Notes under the pieces: generated by a model
What the model was told of the DNA's origin: nothing
Databases searched by the model: none
What the model saw: only the letters and a program-made list of their open reading frames with translations
Assembly (NCBI GenBank): GCA_016839815.1
Contig: JAEOTM010000154.1
Span: forward strand, 1-42,251
From: Candidatus Hodarchaeota archaeon
GTDB taxonomy: Archaea > Asgardarchaeota > Heimdallarchaeia > Hodarchaeales > Hodarchaeaceae
Direction: 5' to 3'
DNA length: 42,251 nucleotides
Translations under genes and position numbers: made by a program
Shown: one piece after another, positions 10,001-17,022 of the stretch
Position numbering within the stretch: the first letter of the stretch is position 1
How the letters are laid out: the number at the start of each line of letters is the position of its first letter

Positions 10001-10261
10001 TTCATACAGACTATCGATATAATCTGCTAAGGATTCCACATCAAATGAATAATTGCCAATGAAATTCTTTTCTGCTAATATGCCATAATTAACTTCAGTG
10101 GATGATATTTCTTTTATAGATTCGTTTAAAGCTTGTGGATATTCGTACACTGAGGAAATTGAACTGGATAAAACAGTCAAAGGAAGGATTACTAAGAATA
10201 TCAGGAATGTTCCTTCTACAAATTTCCGATATCTATTTACTCTGATTCTACGGATAAGCAT
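7076..10261 (-). CDS. Large surface glycoprotein: alpha-toroid plus beta-sandwich domains, membrane anchored
   Basis: The frame extends to 10441, but I choose ATG at 10261 (1061 residues). There a basic segment is followed directly by a hydrophobic signal/anchor (about residues 14-36), and this avoids overlap with the divergent gene. The first ~450 residues after the signal show repeated helix-pair patterns with GGF/GGY turns (VGGFSTS, GSGGYRL, KGGYGFY, DIGGFSS), as in prenyltransferase/terpene-cyclase alpha-alpha toroids. Then come several beta-rich segments, a hydrophobic helix near the end (ALILIMVITMIGLLYV) and a short basic tail. I count about three dozen N-x-S/T sequons, so it should be exported and heavily N-glycosylated. 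The layout recalls eukaryotic ribophorin II, but no sequence identity is claimed. The function is unknown. Confidence 0.75.
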   Translation of the reverse strand: MLIRRIRVNRYRKFVEGTFLIFLVILPLTVLSSSISSVYEYPQALNESIKEISSTEVNYGILAEKNFIGNYSFDVESLADYIDSLYETTEAIFYESVGGFSTSIATYEALAVLRIFGLDYYQFFSNWPEYEEAISNKLLVDLEDEAGSGGYRLSPIVSSPSLEGTFGVVNALWLMNQLTRQLKGKSQSVMNYTIRDTFDLTKFGFHEKGQSPDLKSTFQALSILDLVYKVVIEVQDSITTPIVNQTIRNFMTNYSVNIFNFIEGFLIDNTYFFDNTSSRTPIEETWYALQSIAVLEQFSPKVGISLPKKLVEYQSQIQSWLPSFLKTSGMTKGGYGFYNNATTKETGIVYAISHLLNITDDIDHIEALNFVNSSQLLKRENRTYITSELPDIGGFSSNNLTYSSPDVNHRINIHDTYYASLVYLLSRSVFESIDLDLNTAYYQKNQRINKSNYLIQGEITSIELGMKTFDYKSHGSLSLTTTIDNWEITHPSYSENNEVFTRESSAIYTINIENDSNNDFNWTLGSHKIVNHLSIRNFPVIRSPVYLQNSTVIVGYAPKYDFGTTLIQPGVTVNATVYYQNRSVNTYETINITIGSLTVNITSPSDQISNLLTYQPMNQSTYSFNFEIPFNNQALLGTWDLSFKFNNSLTILDTYYPLEITDEVKLVNITKLPIYYPGLPLDINVSLEYSNGYFTPKANASLLFISNETQVKAFDVKLSHRTGNIYSSIDQICPIRFITGFYNLSVKLSWNSSSSYQFSTISNSSLVDIQIGGTPVLYQSSINTDQRGNLSISSSYTIYYGERLNTTSVVAISTPFGIYNITDSDVNMIGGLVNNSDETEFIQRFKVVQVNESIFLSAYINPNLVETTFGTRFKIKSEWNDSYVYIRNPSDPSHNMNFNLTLSGEFSITNIEYYSLNEEDGLPIYALDTASVITISFEVVNSEFNNIPVSNINLYGILDIEGKLGKLNQSLPSITSAIDDNGTHIYLLSIPPASLDPNTYVVSVYSTTGISPNLKIGDLEPGFKIVSTLTPTPIIKLHEALILIMVITMIGLLYVNLRRNS

Positions 10262-10460
10262 TTCTCTTTCACGTCGAGTAATGACTTGAATACTGAAACT
10301 TGGACAGAAGGAGATGGTTTTCTTTGAAAATATTATCCTTTCGGAAAATTTGTTTCTCTGACTCTCAATTAACAAACGAACCCAATAAAGCGAAAATTCT
10401 AAATGAAATTTCCTTCCTTGTTTGAATGACGAATTACGCATATTTAGGTTGAACTATACA

Positions 10461-10850
10461 ATGGGTAGAAATCTAGAGGATCAAATGCGGTTATCAATGA
10501 GAGGTATACTATCCAAACAGATGATAGCGGGTGGAGATAAAAATAAAGTCATTGCCTCGTTTGTTTGCGATGATAATGGATTTCCATTGACCGGAATGAA
10601 AAAATCTGGTGATTCCATCATTGATATGGATTCTAAAGACTTTGAACAGATATCTGCGTTAATACCTCAAATTTGGAGTGCAACTAATACATCTACACGA
10701 GATTTGGAATTATTAGATCTAAAAAATAGCGAAATAAATCATATTACAGTTGGATTTAAGGATGAAAAAAACAGCAGTCCAAATTTTGAGCTGTTAATTG
10801 CACGATTAGATGAATTATACATATCATCTCTCTTTAGATCAAAGAAATAG
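10461..10850 (+). CDS. Roadblock/LC7-like small protein
   Basis: A 129-residue protein, starting at ATG 10461, which has AGGTTG nine bases upstream; an in-frame ATG at 10422 lacks this. The pattern is a helix, a strand with a glycine turn (ASFVCDDNGFPLTG), a long helix (DFEQISALIPQIWSAT), then strands (INHITVGF, FELLIARLD). It fits the roadblock/LC7 fold, common in Asgard archaea and used with small GTPases. The match is by secondary-structure pattern, so moderate at best. It is followed after eight bases by the coiled-coil gene, giving a two-gene operon divergent from the surface glycoprotein, with a 199-base shared promoter region. A MglB-like GTPase regulator is the obvious hypothesis; the only small GTPase in the window lies 20 kb away. 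Confidence 0.5.
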   Translation: MGRNLEDQMRLSMRGILSKQMIAGGDKNKVIASFVCDDNGFPLTGMKKSGDSIIDMDSKDFEQISALIPQIWSATNTSTRDLELLDLKNSEINHITVGFKDEKNSSPNFELLIARLDELYISSLFRSKK

Positions 10851-10858
10851 GTGTTGAA

Positions 10859-12109
10859 ATGTCGAAAGTAGAAGTAGAGACAAAAATAGAACTAATTCAA
10901 AAGCGTAAGAAAAAGATAATAGGCATTGCGTTTGATAAAAGCCAGAAAATTAGAAAATCAATTCAGAAACACCGAAAGAAAATCTTAGAGGATACTCAGA
11001 AGTTAATTGATGAAACAGATCCCCAACTTACAGAAGAAGGAGTTCAAAAAATCACAAAAAAGGGGAAAATTTATTTTAGGTCACTCAAAGCCTTTAATCC
11101 CTTCCTGCACTTCATTAATACACAAATGACCAAGCTAAAGATACCTGAAGGAAAGAAACAACTTACTTCCTCTGAGCTCAATCAATTTGTGAGAAATCTA
11201 TCAAGATTAGTGAACGATATTAATAAAGAAAAGGCCCAGGTTGATGCAATCATGGGGCTCGATTTCATGCTTAAAAAACGAGGAATTTATGCTGCTTTTG
11301 CCAAAATTACATCTGAACTCAATGATCTACGTGATTTACAAAAAGAAGAGTATTCTGTTGTTAAAGCAATTGAAGATTTGGAATCAATTGTTAGAGACAT
11401 AGAAAATATCCAGGTAAAAACCAAACAACTAGAGGAAGAACAAAATAATCTTGAAGCAGAACTAAAATTGGCAGAAGAATCTCTGAATGCAAAAGAAGAA
11501 ATTAGAACTGCTCTAGTTACAAATCCATTAATTAGCAATTCTCGACAGAGGGGAATCAGGATGACGGAATTAGAAATCGAAATAGGTACCCATTTAAATT
11601 CATTCAAGAAGATATTCAAAAAGTACGCTCGTGAAGTACAAAGAGGAAGCCTTTCGGGGGAATTTGGATTAGTTAATACCGCTTTGAGTTACGAAGAGAA
11701 TCCTGTACGGAAATTTTTAGAAGAACCAGAGAATAACCCAGAAATTTCTGCGCTTATGGAGGAATTGATGGCGGTAGGTGAAGCAAGCTTACATTTAAAA
11801 CAAAAGAATATTTTAAACCTAAGTCGAGCACTCAAGAATATCCAAAATGGAAAAATCGACCCCCAAAAGAATGAATGGCACGAGCTAAAACAGAGAAAAA
11901 TCAAAGATGATACCTCCACTGAGTTTAAGAAAATAAATGGAGAATTAAATATTTGTGAAAACGAAATAAAAGGGATTGAGGAGAATATAACTGGAATTAA
12001 AGAAAATATATCTTTGAGGTCACGTGAGATGACGAATCTCTCCGAATCATTAGAAAACAGGCAAAATAGGTCCATGGAAATCACTGAAGAAGTTATGAAT
12101 CAACCATAA
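10859..12109 (+). CDS. Coiled-coil protein, unrecognised
   Basis: A 416-residue, highly charged, helical protein without signal peptide, membrane helix or enzyme motif. A strongly basic N-terminus (KRKKK, KHRKK) leads into a helical region. Clear heptad coiled coil runs from about 140 to 220 (KQLEEEQNNLEAELKLAEE core) and again from about 350 to 410 near the end. A less charged middle section (about 225-330) may be globular. The start is ATG 10859, preceded by GGTGTTGAA in the eight-base gap after the roadblock-like gene, so the two are co-transcribed. A structural or scaffold partner of that protein is plausible but only inferred. A hairpin just downstream probably ends the transcript. Confidence 0.65.
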   Translation: MSKVEVETKIELIQKRKKKIIGIAFDKSQKIRKSIQKHRKKILEDTQKLIDETDPQLTEEGVQKITKKGKIYFRSLKAFNPFLHFINTQMTKLKIPEGKKQLTSSELNQFVRNLSRLVNDINKEKAQVDAIMGLDFMLKKRGIYAAFAKITSELNDLRDLQKEEYSVVKAIEDLESIVRDIENIQVKTKQLEEEQNNLEAELKLAEESLNAKEEIRTALVTNPLISNSRQRGIRMTELEIEIGTHLNSFKKIFKKYAREVQRGSLSGEFGLVNTALSYEENPVRKFLEEPENNPEISALMEELMAVGEASLHLKQKNILNLSRALKNIQNGKIDPQKNEWHELKQRKIKDDTSTEFKKINGELNICENEIKGIEENITGIKENISLRSREMTNLSESLENRQNRSMEITEEVMNQP

Positions 12110-12159
12110 CGTGAGATTGTAAAATCTAAAGTGACGAATGATGACTTATCGTGTTTAAA

Positions 12160-12185
12160 AAGCCCTTTTCGTTCTAAAAGGGTTT
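12160..12185. terminator. Bidirectional hairpin terminator
   Basis: Arms AAGCCCTTTT and AAAAGGGTTT form a ten-pair stem with one G-T wobble around a six-base loop. It lies between two genes whose 3' ends face each other, one base from the stop codon of the M48 peptidase gene. Position and symmetry suit a terminator or mRNA 3'-end stabiliser acting on both strands. Confidence 0.55.
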
Positions 12186-12186
12186 C

Positions 12187-14583
12187 TTAAAGACCAATAT
12201 AACTATTTTGAGTTCCTCTATTGAATATTTTTAGTGAGAGAAGATTTCCAATTCCCATTTCGTTTTTCAGATTGAAAAAGTAGAAAGGGTAACCTAATAC
12301 TAAAGCATCGACTTTATTGGGAGTTAAACTCTTTGGGGTTCGACCTTCGAGAAACTCAATTTCATTGTCAGATATTGACAGAACCTTCGTGGGTGATCCA
12401 ATATCGAAATCTTCTTTGTCATACAGAGTAAATGACTCGTTTAGAGCTTTTAATCGTGAAAAGAAATGTTTTTCCCTCTCCCAATTACGCGCCTTTATCA
12501 TTTGGATTTGGGGGGGTAAATCAATTATCAAATCTTTCCCTTTAAAGCGATGTTCAGTTTGAAATTCATCCTCCAAGAGAAACGTTGATTTTTGAAATGT
12601 ATCACTTATTGTAGCTTGCTTCAAAATCCAAGGTTGGATTGATCCATTTTTATAAAGGAACCAGTACCTTGAATTTTCGAAACTAGATAGGCTAATTCCA
12701 ATTGACTTCGATTTTATCTTCTTCTTATTCGAATCGAAGATGAATTTTCTGAATTTTCCATCAATAATCTCAATATCTCTTAAAATGGCTTTTTTTCCTG
12801 ATTTAAGGAAGTATTCTTGATGAGGATCAGCAATTACGAAATCATAGTCACTTTTATGAATATCCACACGTGTATGATTATCTTCCTCTAGCTCTAATAC
12901 AAATTGAATTGGTGAAACAATGTTTCCTGTAATCTTATATTCAACAACTTTACCCCATTTAGCGGTATCCTTCTTTAACCTCGGTTTAGCTAGAACATGG
13001 TGATTAAGATATTTCTTGGTGGTTTCTTCTTCATAAGTAATATCTAAATAATCTTGAATAGTACCAAAATCATCTTTATACTTTTTTGAAAGTAAACGAG
13101 CGATATCTGTATGGGCGCTCTGTAGACGAGCTATTGATCGTCCCCGAAAACCTGGAAGTAGTAAGGTCCATATCATGAATCCCGCCCTTACAGCGCCTAT
13201 GGAATGATCAGTCTGCATTGCCAACCTTATGGATGTTAGAGGATGTGAAGCAATCAAATTCATGAAACATGTCATCCGACTAGGGGCAAGATTTTGATAC
13301 AGATAGAATGCTTGGTCACCCATAAAACGAATATTTTCATCATTTGTCCGTTTCTTTCCGGTCATTAACTGGGTATTGAAACCAATTTCTCCCGCTATCC
13401 CATAATAGAATCCCTCTAGTCTATATAAGGATTCTGCGAGTTCCACTCCGTACCCAACTTCTCTAGTGATTTTATCAGCCTGTCCTTCTAACATCTTGAC
13501 AAATGTTAATAAGAAGGCAAATAATACGATATTGAGTAACCAGAATTCTAAAAAGTTCCAAGCTTGCGCTCCGAGAAATACAAAGTCCCAATAGGTAGAA
13601 GGAGCATCAATTCTCCACTTTATGAGAAGTTCAATAGCAGTAATTACTAATAAAATTAGAGTATGTTTTCTTTTAACATGAGCAAGTTCATGGGCTGTAA
13701 TACCCCGTATTTCTGCGTCAGTAAATTGATCTAAATCAGAGGCGATGTAAGCAATTCTCTGGTCAAACCATGGCCCAAAAGCAAATGCGTTTAGAATTGG
13801 AGCTTTTACAATCCCTATCTTTCGAATTGGAGTGTGAATTTTTTCCTGGACTTCTGAAATTATCCTATGAACTCTTTCATCATTTAGAGGTTTAATTGCA
13901 TAAAGAAATGTTAAGAGGTACCCAGAAATCAAGTAGATAAAGCAGTTTACCAAGAAAATTGCAGGATACTTAACAATATCTGGTAAGTTTAAATTAGCAA
14001 GGATTAGAATTGCAACCAAATATAATACTAAATAAGTCATCTGTGGACTAATAAATCGTGTAACTACAATGAATCTGCGTCCAAATAGGAGAAATGCTGT
14101 AAATACCATTACCCATATTATCAAGTTATAACCGATACCTATGAAGAATTGTTGAATATCAATTGTATCATTAAAACCAATAGAAATAAGCCAGTTCTTT
14201 ATAGAAATTCCTAAAGATGGTATGGATCTAGAAGTCACAAATGCAACGGCAACCATTATGAAGAAAAAGCCATAACTTACTGTGAAGGTTCCCATCATAC
14301 GTACCCAAATAGGATTTTCACGCACTTCGAACGTTCCGATTATCATTAACCCCAATATACCTGCTAATCCTGATAGCAACATGTCACCTGTCAAGGCAAA
14401 TAATCCCGTTCCCAAAAATCCTATAGCTGATAATTCCATAATATCAGGATAAGATCGATATTTCAAATACTTCCGAAGCTCTAGAAGGAATACTACAAGA
14501 AGTAATATCGATATAACTCCAGAAATAATGCGTTCTGATGGGTAGGACTCTAATACGCTCAATAGATCTGTTTGTGATAACAT
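12187..14583 (-). CDS. Membrane M48-family metallopeptidase with long C-terminal extension
   Basis: A 798-residue membrane protein. The N-terminal ~230 residues hold several hydrophobic helices. Then comes the zinc motif HELAH (H298, E299, H302), followed by more hydrophobic segments and LEGQAD, whose E366 is the expected third zinc ligand. This order is that of HtpX/Ste24 peptidases, which remove damaged membrane proteins or process lipidated ones. HtpX is about 300 residues and Ste24 about 450. Here some 300 further soluble residues follow residue ~500, mostly beta-rich with no motif I recognise, and presumably cytoplasmic. The gene converges on the coiled-coil operon and diverges from lipA. 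It starts at ATG 14583. Confidence 0.85.
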   Translation of the reverse strand: MLSQTDLLSVLESYPSERIISGVISILLLVVFLLELRKYLKYRSYPDIMELSAIGFLGTGLFALTGDMLLSGLAGILGLMIIGTFEVRENPIWVRMMGTFTVSYGFFFIMVAVAFVTSRSIPSLGISIKNWLISIGFNDTIDIQQFFIGIGYNLIIWVMVFTAFLLFGRRFIVVTRFISPQMTYLVLYLVAILILANLNLPDIVKYPAIFLVNCFIYLISGYLLTFLYAIKPLNDERVHRIISEVQEKIHTPIRKIGIVKAPILNAFAFGPWFDQRIAYIASDLDQFTDAEIRGITAHELAHVKRKHTLILLVITAIELLIKWRIDAPSTYWDFVFLGAQAWNFLEFWLLNIVLFAFLLTFVKMLEGQADKITREVGYGVELAESLYRLEGFYYGIAGEIGFNTQLMTGKKRTNDENIRFMGDQAFYLYQNLAPSRMTCFMNLIASHPLTSIRLAMQTDHSIGAVRAGFMIWTLLLPGFRGRSIARLQSAHTDIARLLSKKYKDDFGTIQDYLDITYEEETTKKYLNHHVLAKPRLKKDTAKWGKVVEYKITGNIVSPIQFVLELEEDNHTRVDIHKSDYDFVIADPHQEYFLKSGKKAILRDIEIIDGKFRKFIFDSNKKKIKSKSIGISLSSFENSRYWFLYKNGSIQPWILKQATISDTFQKSTFLLEDEFQTEHRFKGKDLIIDLPPQIQMIKARNWEREKHFFSRLKALNESFTLYDKEDFDIGSPTKVLSISDNEIEFLEGRTPKSLTPNKVDALVLGYPFYFFNLKNEMGIGNLLSLKIFNRGTQNSYIGL

Positions 14584-14700
14584 GCTAGCTTACACCAAGT
14601 GTAAAAAGTTTAATGGAGACTTTGGATGCAATTACGCCAATATTTTTGCATTATAAATGGCTACTGAACATTTCTTCAGAATGATGTATCAAAGGCGAAA

Positions 14701-14710
14701 TTATAAATGA
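14701..14710 (+). promoter_or_regulatory. Candidate TATA box for lipA
   Basis: TTATAAATGA lies 68 bases before the lipA start codon, the same spacing as the candidate boxes of the TFB gene and the gene at 26206. A near-identical TTATAAATGG lies at 14651-14660 and could be a second site. Confidence 0.4.
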
Positions 14711-14768
14711 AGACCTTTTTACATCTTAATCAAAGATAATTCTCAGTTTTACATTGTGTGATGAATAA

Positions 14769-15698
14769 GTGAAAGGATCTTCCAAACCTGCATGGATTCG
14801 GGCCAAACTCCCCACTAATATTAAATTTAAAGAAGTATATAGGCTAATTAGCGATCAAGGACTTCATACTGTTTGCACAGAAGCGTTCTGTCCAAATAGG
14901 ACTGAGTGTTGGGAGTCTGGAACAGCTACATTCTTATTGATGGGGGCTTATTGTACCAGAGCATGTAAATTTTGTGATGTAGATACTAAAAATCCTCATC
15001 AGGTATTAGATCATGAGGAACCAACGAAAGTGGCGGACGCAGTTACCAGACTCCAATTAAAGTTTGCGGTTCTTACATCAGTTACAAGAGATGATCTTCC
15101 TGATGGAGGAGCAGCCCATCTAGCTAAATGTATTAAGGCTATAAAGCAAAAAACACCTTCTACAATGGTTGAGATACTTATTCCAGATTTTAAGGGAAGT
15201 ATGAGTTCATTGAAGACCATAATTAGTGCTGAACCTGATGTGATAGGTCACAATATCGAAACAACGGAAATTCTCACCCCACGAGTGCGTGATCCACGAG
15301 CTAAATATCAACAATCATTATTTGTTCTAAAAACTTTAAAAGAATTGAACCCTGAAATCTTTACAAAATCTTCAATAATGTTAGGATTTGGTGAAACTGA
15401 TCAACAAATTATTTCGTCACTTGAAGATCTAAAAGAAGCCAGTGTTGATATTGTTACACTGGGCCAGTATCTTCAACCTTCTAGGAAAGCTCTTCCTGTT
15501 AAAGAATTTATCGAACCAGAAAAATTTTTGTATTGGGAAAAAATAGCCCAAGAGATGGGTTTTTCTGCAGTAGTCTCTGGTCCACTTGTAAGAAGTTCTT
15601 ATCAAGCTGGAATACAATTTATTAAAGCAAAAGCCAAATTAGAGAATAATCGTAAAATCAATTTTACTAGTTCGAAAAATACTATGAATACAATATGA
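14769..15698 (+). CDS. lipA: Lipoyl synthase
   Basis: Radical-SAM enzyme that inserts two sulfurs into protein-bound octanoyl groups to make lipoyl cofactor for 2-oxoacid dehydrogenases and the glycine cleavage system. At 309 residues it has all LipA hallmarks. The auxiliary cluster cysteines are C36, C41 and C47 (CTEAFCPNRTEC). The radical-SAM motif CTRACKFC has C62, C66 and C69. The C-terminal RSSY is at 275-278, where the serine ligates the auxiliary cluster. The start is GTG at 14769, which gives the normal N-terminal length. No octanoyltransferase (LipB/LplA) or lipoylated protein gene lies nearby. It is transcribed alone, divergent from the M48 peptidase. Confidence 0.96.
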   Translation: MKGSSKPAWIRAKLPTNIKFKEVYRLISDQGLHTVCTEAFCPNRTECWESGTATFLLMGAYCTRACKFCDVDTKNPHQVLDHEEPTKVADAVTRLQLKFAVLTSVTRDDLPDGGAAHLAKCIKAIKQKTPSTMVEILIPDFKGSMSSLKTIISAEPDVIGHNIETTEILTPRVRDPRAKYQQSLFVLKTLKELNPEIFTKSSIMLGFGETDQQIISSLEDLKEASVDIVTLGQYLQPSRKALPVKEFIEPEKFLYWEKIAQEMGFSAVVSGPLVRSSYQAGIQFIKAKAKLENNRKINFTSSKNTMNTI

Positions 15699-15900
15699 AT
15701 TATTTCGTGCTCTTTTATCAAGTAAGGTGTGGAGAGAGTTTGTCATTGTTAAGCCTAGAAAAATCGTCCTTAAATCGAATATTCTAACTAGACTTTGGAA
15801 ATTGTCCCTCTAATACTACAATAGTCTTTAAAAGAAGGTTGTGTCTGGAATCAGAAAATTGGAATAATAAGAAAATTCTTTTGAGGATTGATTGAGCCTA

Positions 15901-15912
15901 TTCAATATAAAT
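15901..15912 (+). promoter_or_regulatory. Candidate TATA box for the TFB gene
   Basis: TTCAATATAAAT is 67 bases upstream of the TFB start. The identical 12-mer recurs 72 bases upstream of the gene at 26206, which supports a real core promoter with a leader of roughly 40 bases. Confidence 0.45.
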
Positions 15913-15967
15913 TTGATTTAAAATGAACGGAACATTTCTCTAGATAGGCATTAAAACCTTAAATTGG

Positions 15968-16987
15968 GTGTTGGTTCGATTAGATATGGGTCAAGGAAAT
16001 CTTGTTAATCATCAAAAATGTCCAGAGTGCGGGGCGGTAGATAATATAGTCTCTGATCCGAGGTCAGGTCAATGGATTTGTGCATGTTGTGGGGTGGTTG
16101 TAGATTCATTAATGTTCGATCAAGGACCTGAATGGCGAGCTTATGATTATCAGGAGGAACAAGATCGCTCAAGAGGTGGATCTCCTTTATCTTTACTTCA
16201 ACCAGATTTTGGGATTAAAACTCAAATTAGTAAATCCCGGAAAGATGGGAAAGGAAGAAAACTTTCATCTAATAAAAGATTAGCGTATAATCGATTAACA
16301 AATGTAGATAATCATGCTCATGAAAGTGAAATACGCAACCTGAGAATCGCTTTGAGAGAACTTAAACGTCTTCGTAGCCAAATGGAACTTCCAGAGAGAA
16401 CAGCTCAAATGGCGAGTTCGTATTATCGGCAATGTCTTAAGAAGAATCTGATTCGTGGACGTTCAATTGATGGAATGATTGCAGCGAGTCTATATCTTGC
16501 TTGTCGGAAGACTAAAATCCCTCTTACACTAAAAGATGTCTCCATTAACGCCAATGTTTCTGCAAAGGAGTTAGGCCGGTGTGTTAGGACTATAATTCAG
16601 CATCTAAGAACAAAACCCGACTCTGGAAGACACGAGGCTTTAATCCATCGTTTAGGGGAAGAATTGTCACTATCTATGCCTACACGAATGATTGCAGTGA
16701 AGATCGCGATAAAAACCCGAGAATGTGGAATTACAGTTGGTAAAAATCCAATGTCTATCGCTGCAGCTTGTCTTTATATTGCCGGAGTAAAAACAGGAGA
16801 GCGGCGTACTCAACAGCAAATAGCTCGTGCAGCAAAAACTACTCCAGTTACCATAAGAAATCGATTCAAGGAAATAGTTCGAATTTTAGGAATGGACGAT
16901 ATTGAAGTAAAACGTGGTGCTGCTGCAATCCCTGTATTCATTGATGATCCACGAGCCTTACTAAGTACTACTCAGAATGCCTTCTGA
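15968..16987 (+). CDS. tfb: Transcription initiation factor IIB (TFB)
   Basis: The archaeal homologue of TFIIB, which recruits RNA polymerase to TBP-bound promoters. The 339-residue protein has the expected order. An N-terminal zinc ribbon (C18, C21, C38, C41) is followed by the B-reader/linker segment around WRAYDYQEE. Two cyclin folds follow, about 125-215 and 225-315, with the typical motifs GRSIDGMIAASLYLACR and SIAAACLYIAG. The end of the second repeat (TPVTIRNRFKEI) is the BRE-contacting helix-turn-helix. GTG at 15968 is the earliest start; TTG at 15971 or ATG at 15986 are alternatives and do not affect the domain. It is a single-gene unit with its own TATA-like box and a hairpin after the stop. 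Archaea often carry several TFBs; I cannot tell whether this is the main one. Confidence 0.96.
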   Translation: MLVRLDMGQGNLVNHQKCPECGAVDNIVSDPRSGQWICACCGVVVDSLMFDQGPEWRAYDYQEEQDRSRGGSPLSLLQPDFGIKTQISKSRKDGKGRKLSSNKRLAYNRLTNVDNHAHESEIRNLRIALRELKRLRSQMELPERTAQMASSYYRQCLKKNLIRGRSIDGMIAASLYLACRKTKIPLTLKDVSINANVSAKELGRCVRTIIQHLRTKPDSGRHEALIHRLGEELSLSMPTRMIAVKIAIKTRECGITVGKNPMSIAAACLYIAGVKTGERRTQQQIARAAKTTPVTIRNRFKEIVRILGMDDIEVKRGAAAIPVFIDDPRALLSTTQNAF

Positions 16988-16988
16988 T

Positions 16989-17014
16989 GCTTTCTCTTTT
17001 TTCTTCAAGAAAGC
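16989..17014. terminator. Bidirectional hairpin terminator
   Basis: GCTTTCT and AGAAAGC form a perfect seven-pair stem around a T-rich 12-base loop. The hairpin begins two bases after the TFB stop and ends nine bases before the 3' end of the opposing protease gene. Its position matches the hairpin at 12160-12185, also between converging genes. Confidence 0.5.
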
Positions 17015-17022
17015 CTCCTGTA

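Noticed and set aside
10262..10441. Sixty-codon N-terminal extension of the surface glycoprotein
   Set aside because: It would put 60 polar and basic residues before a clear signal/anchor and overlap the upstream end of the divergent gene's frame. ATG 10261 is the natural start.
11689..12084. Minus-strand frame of 131 codons inside the coiled-coil gene
   Set aside because: It is serine/phenylalanine-rich antisense of glutamate/lysine-rich coiled coil, a common artefact.
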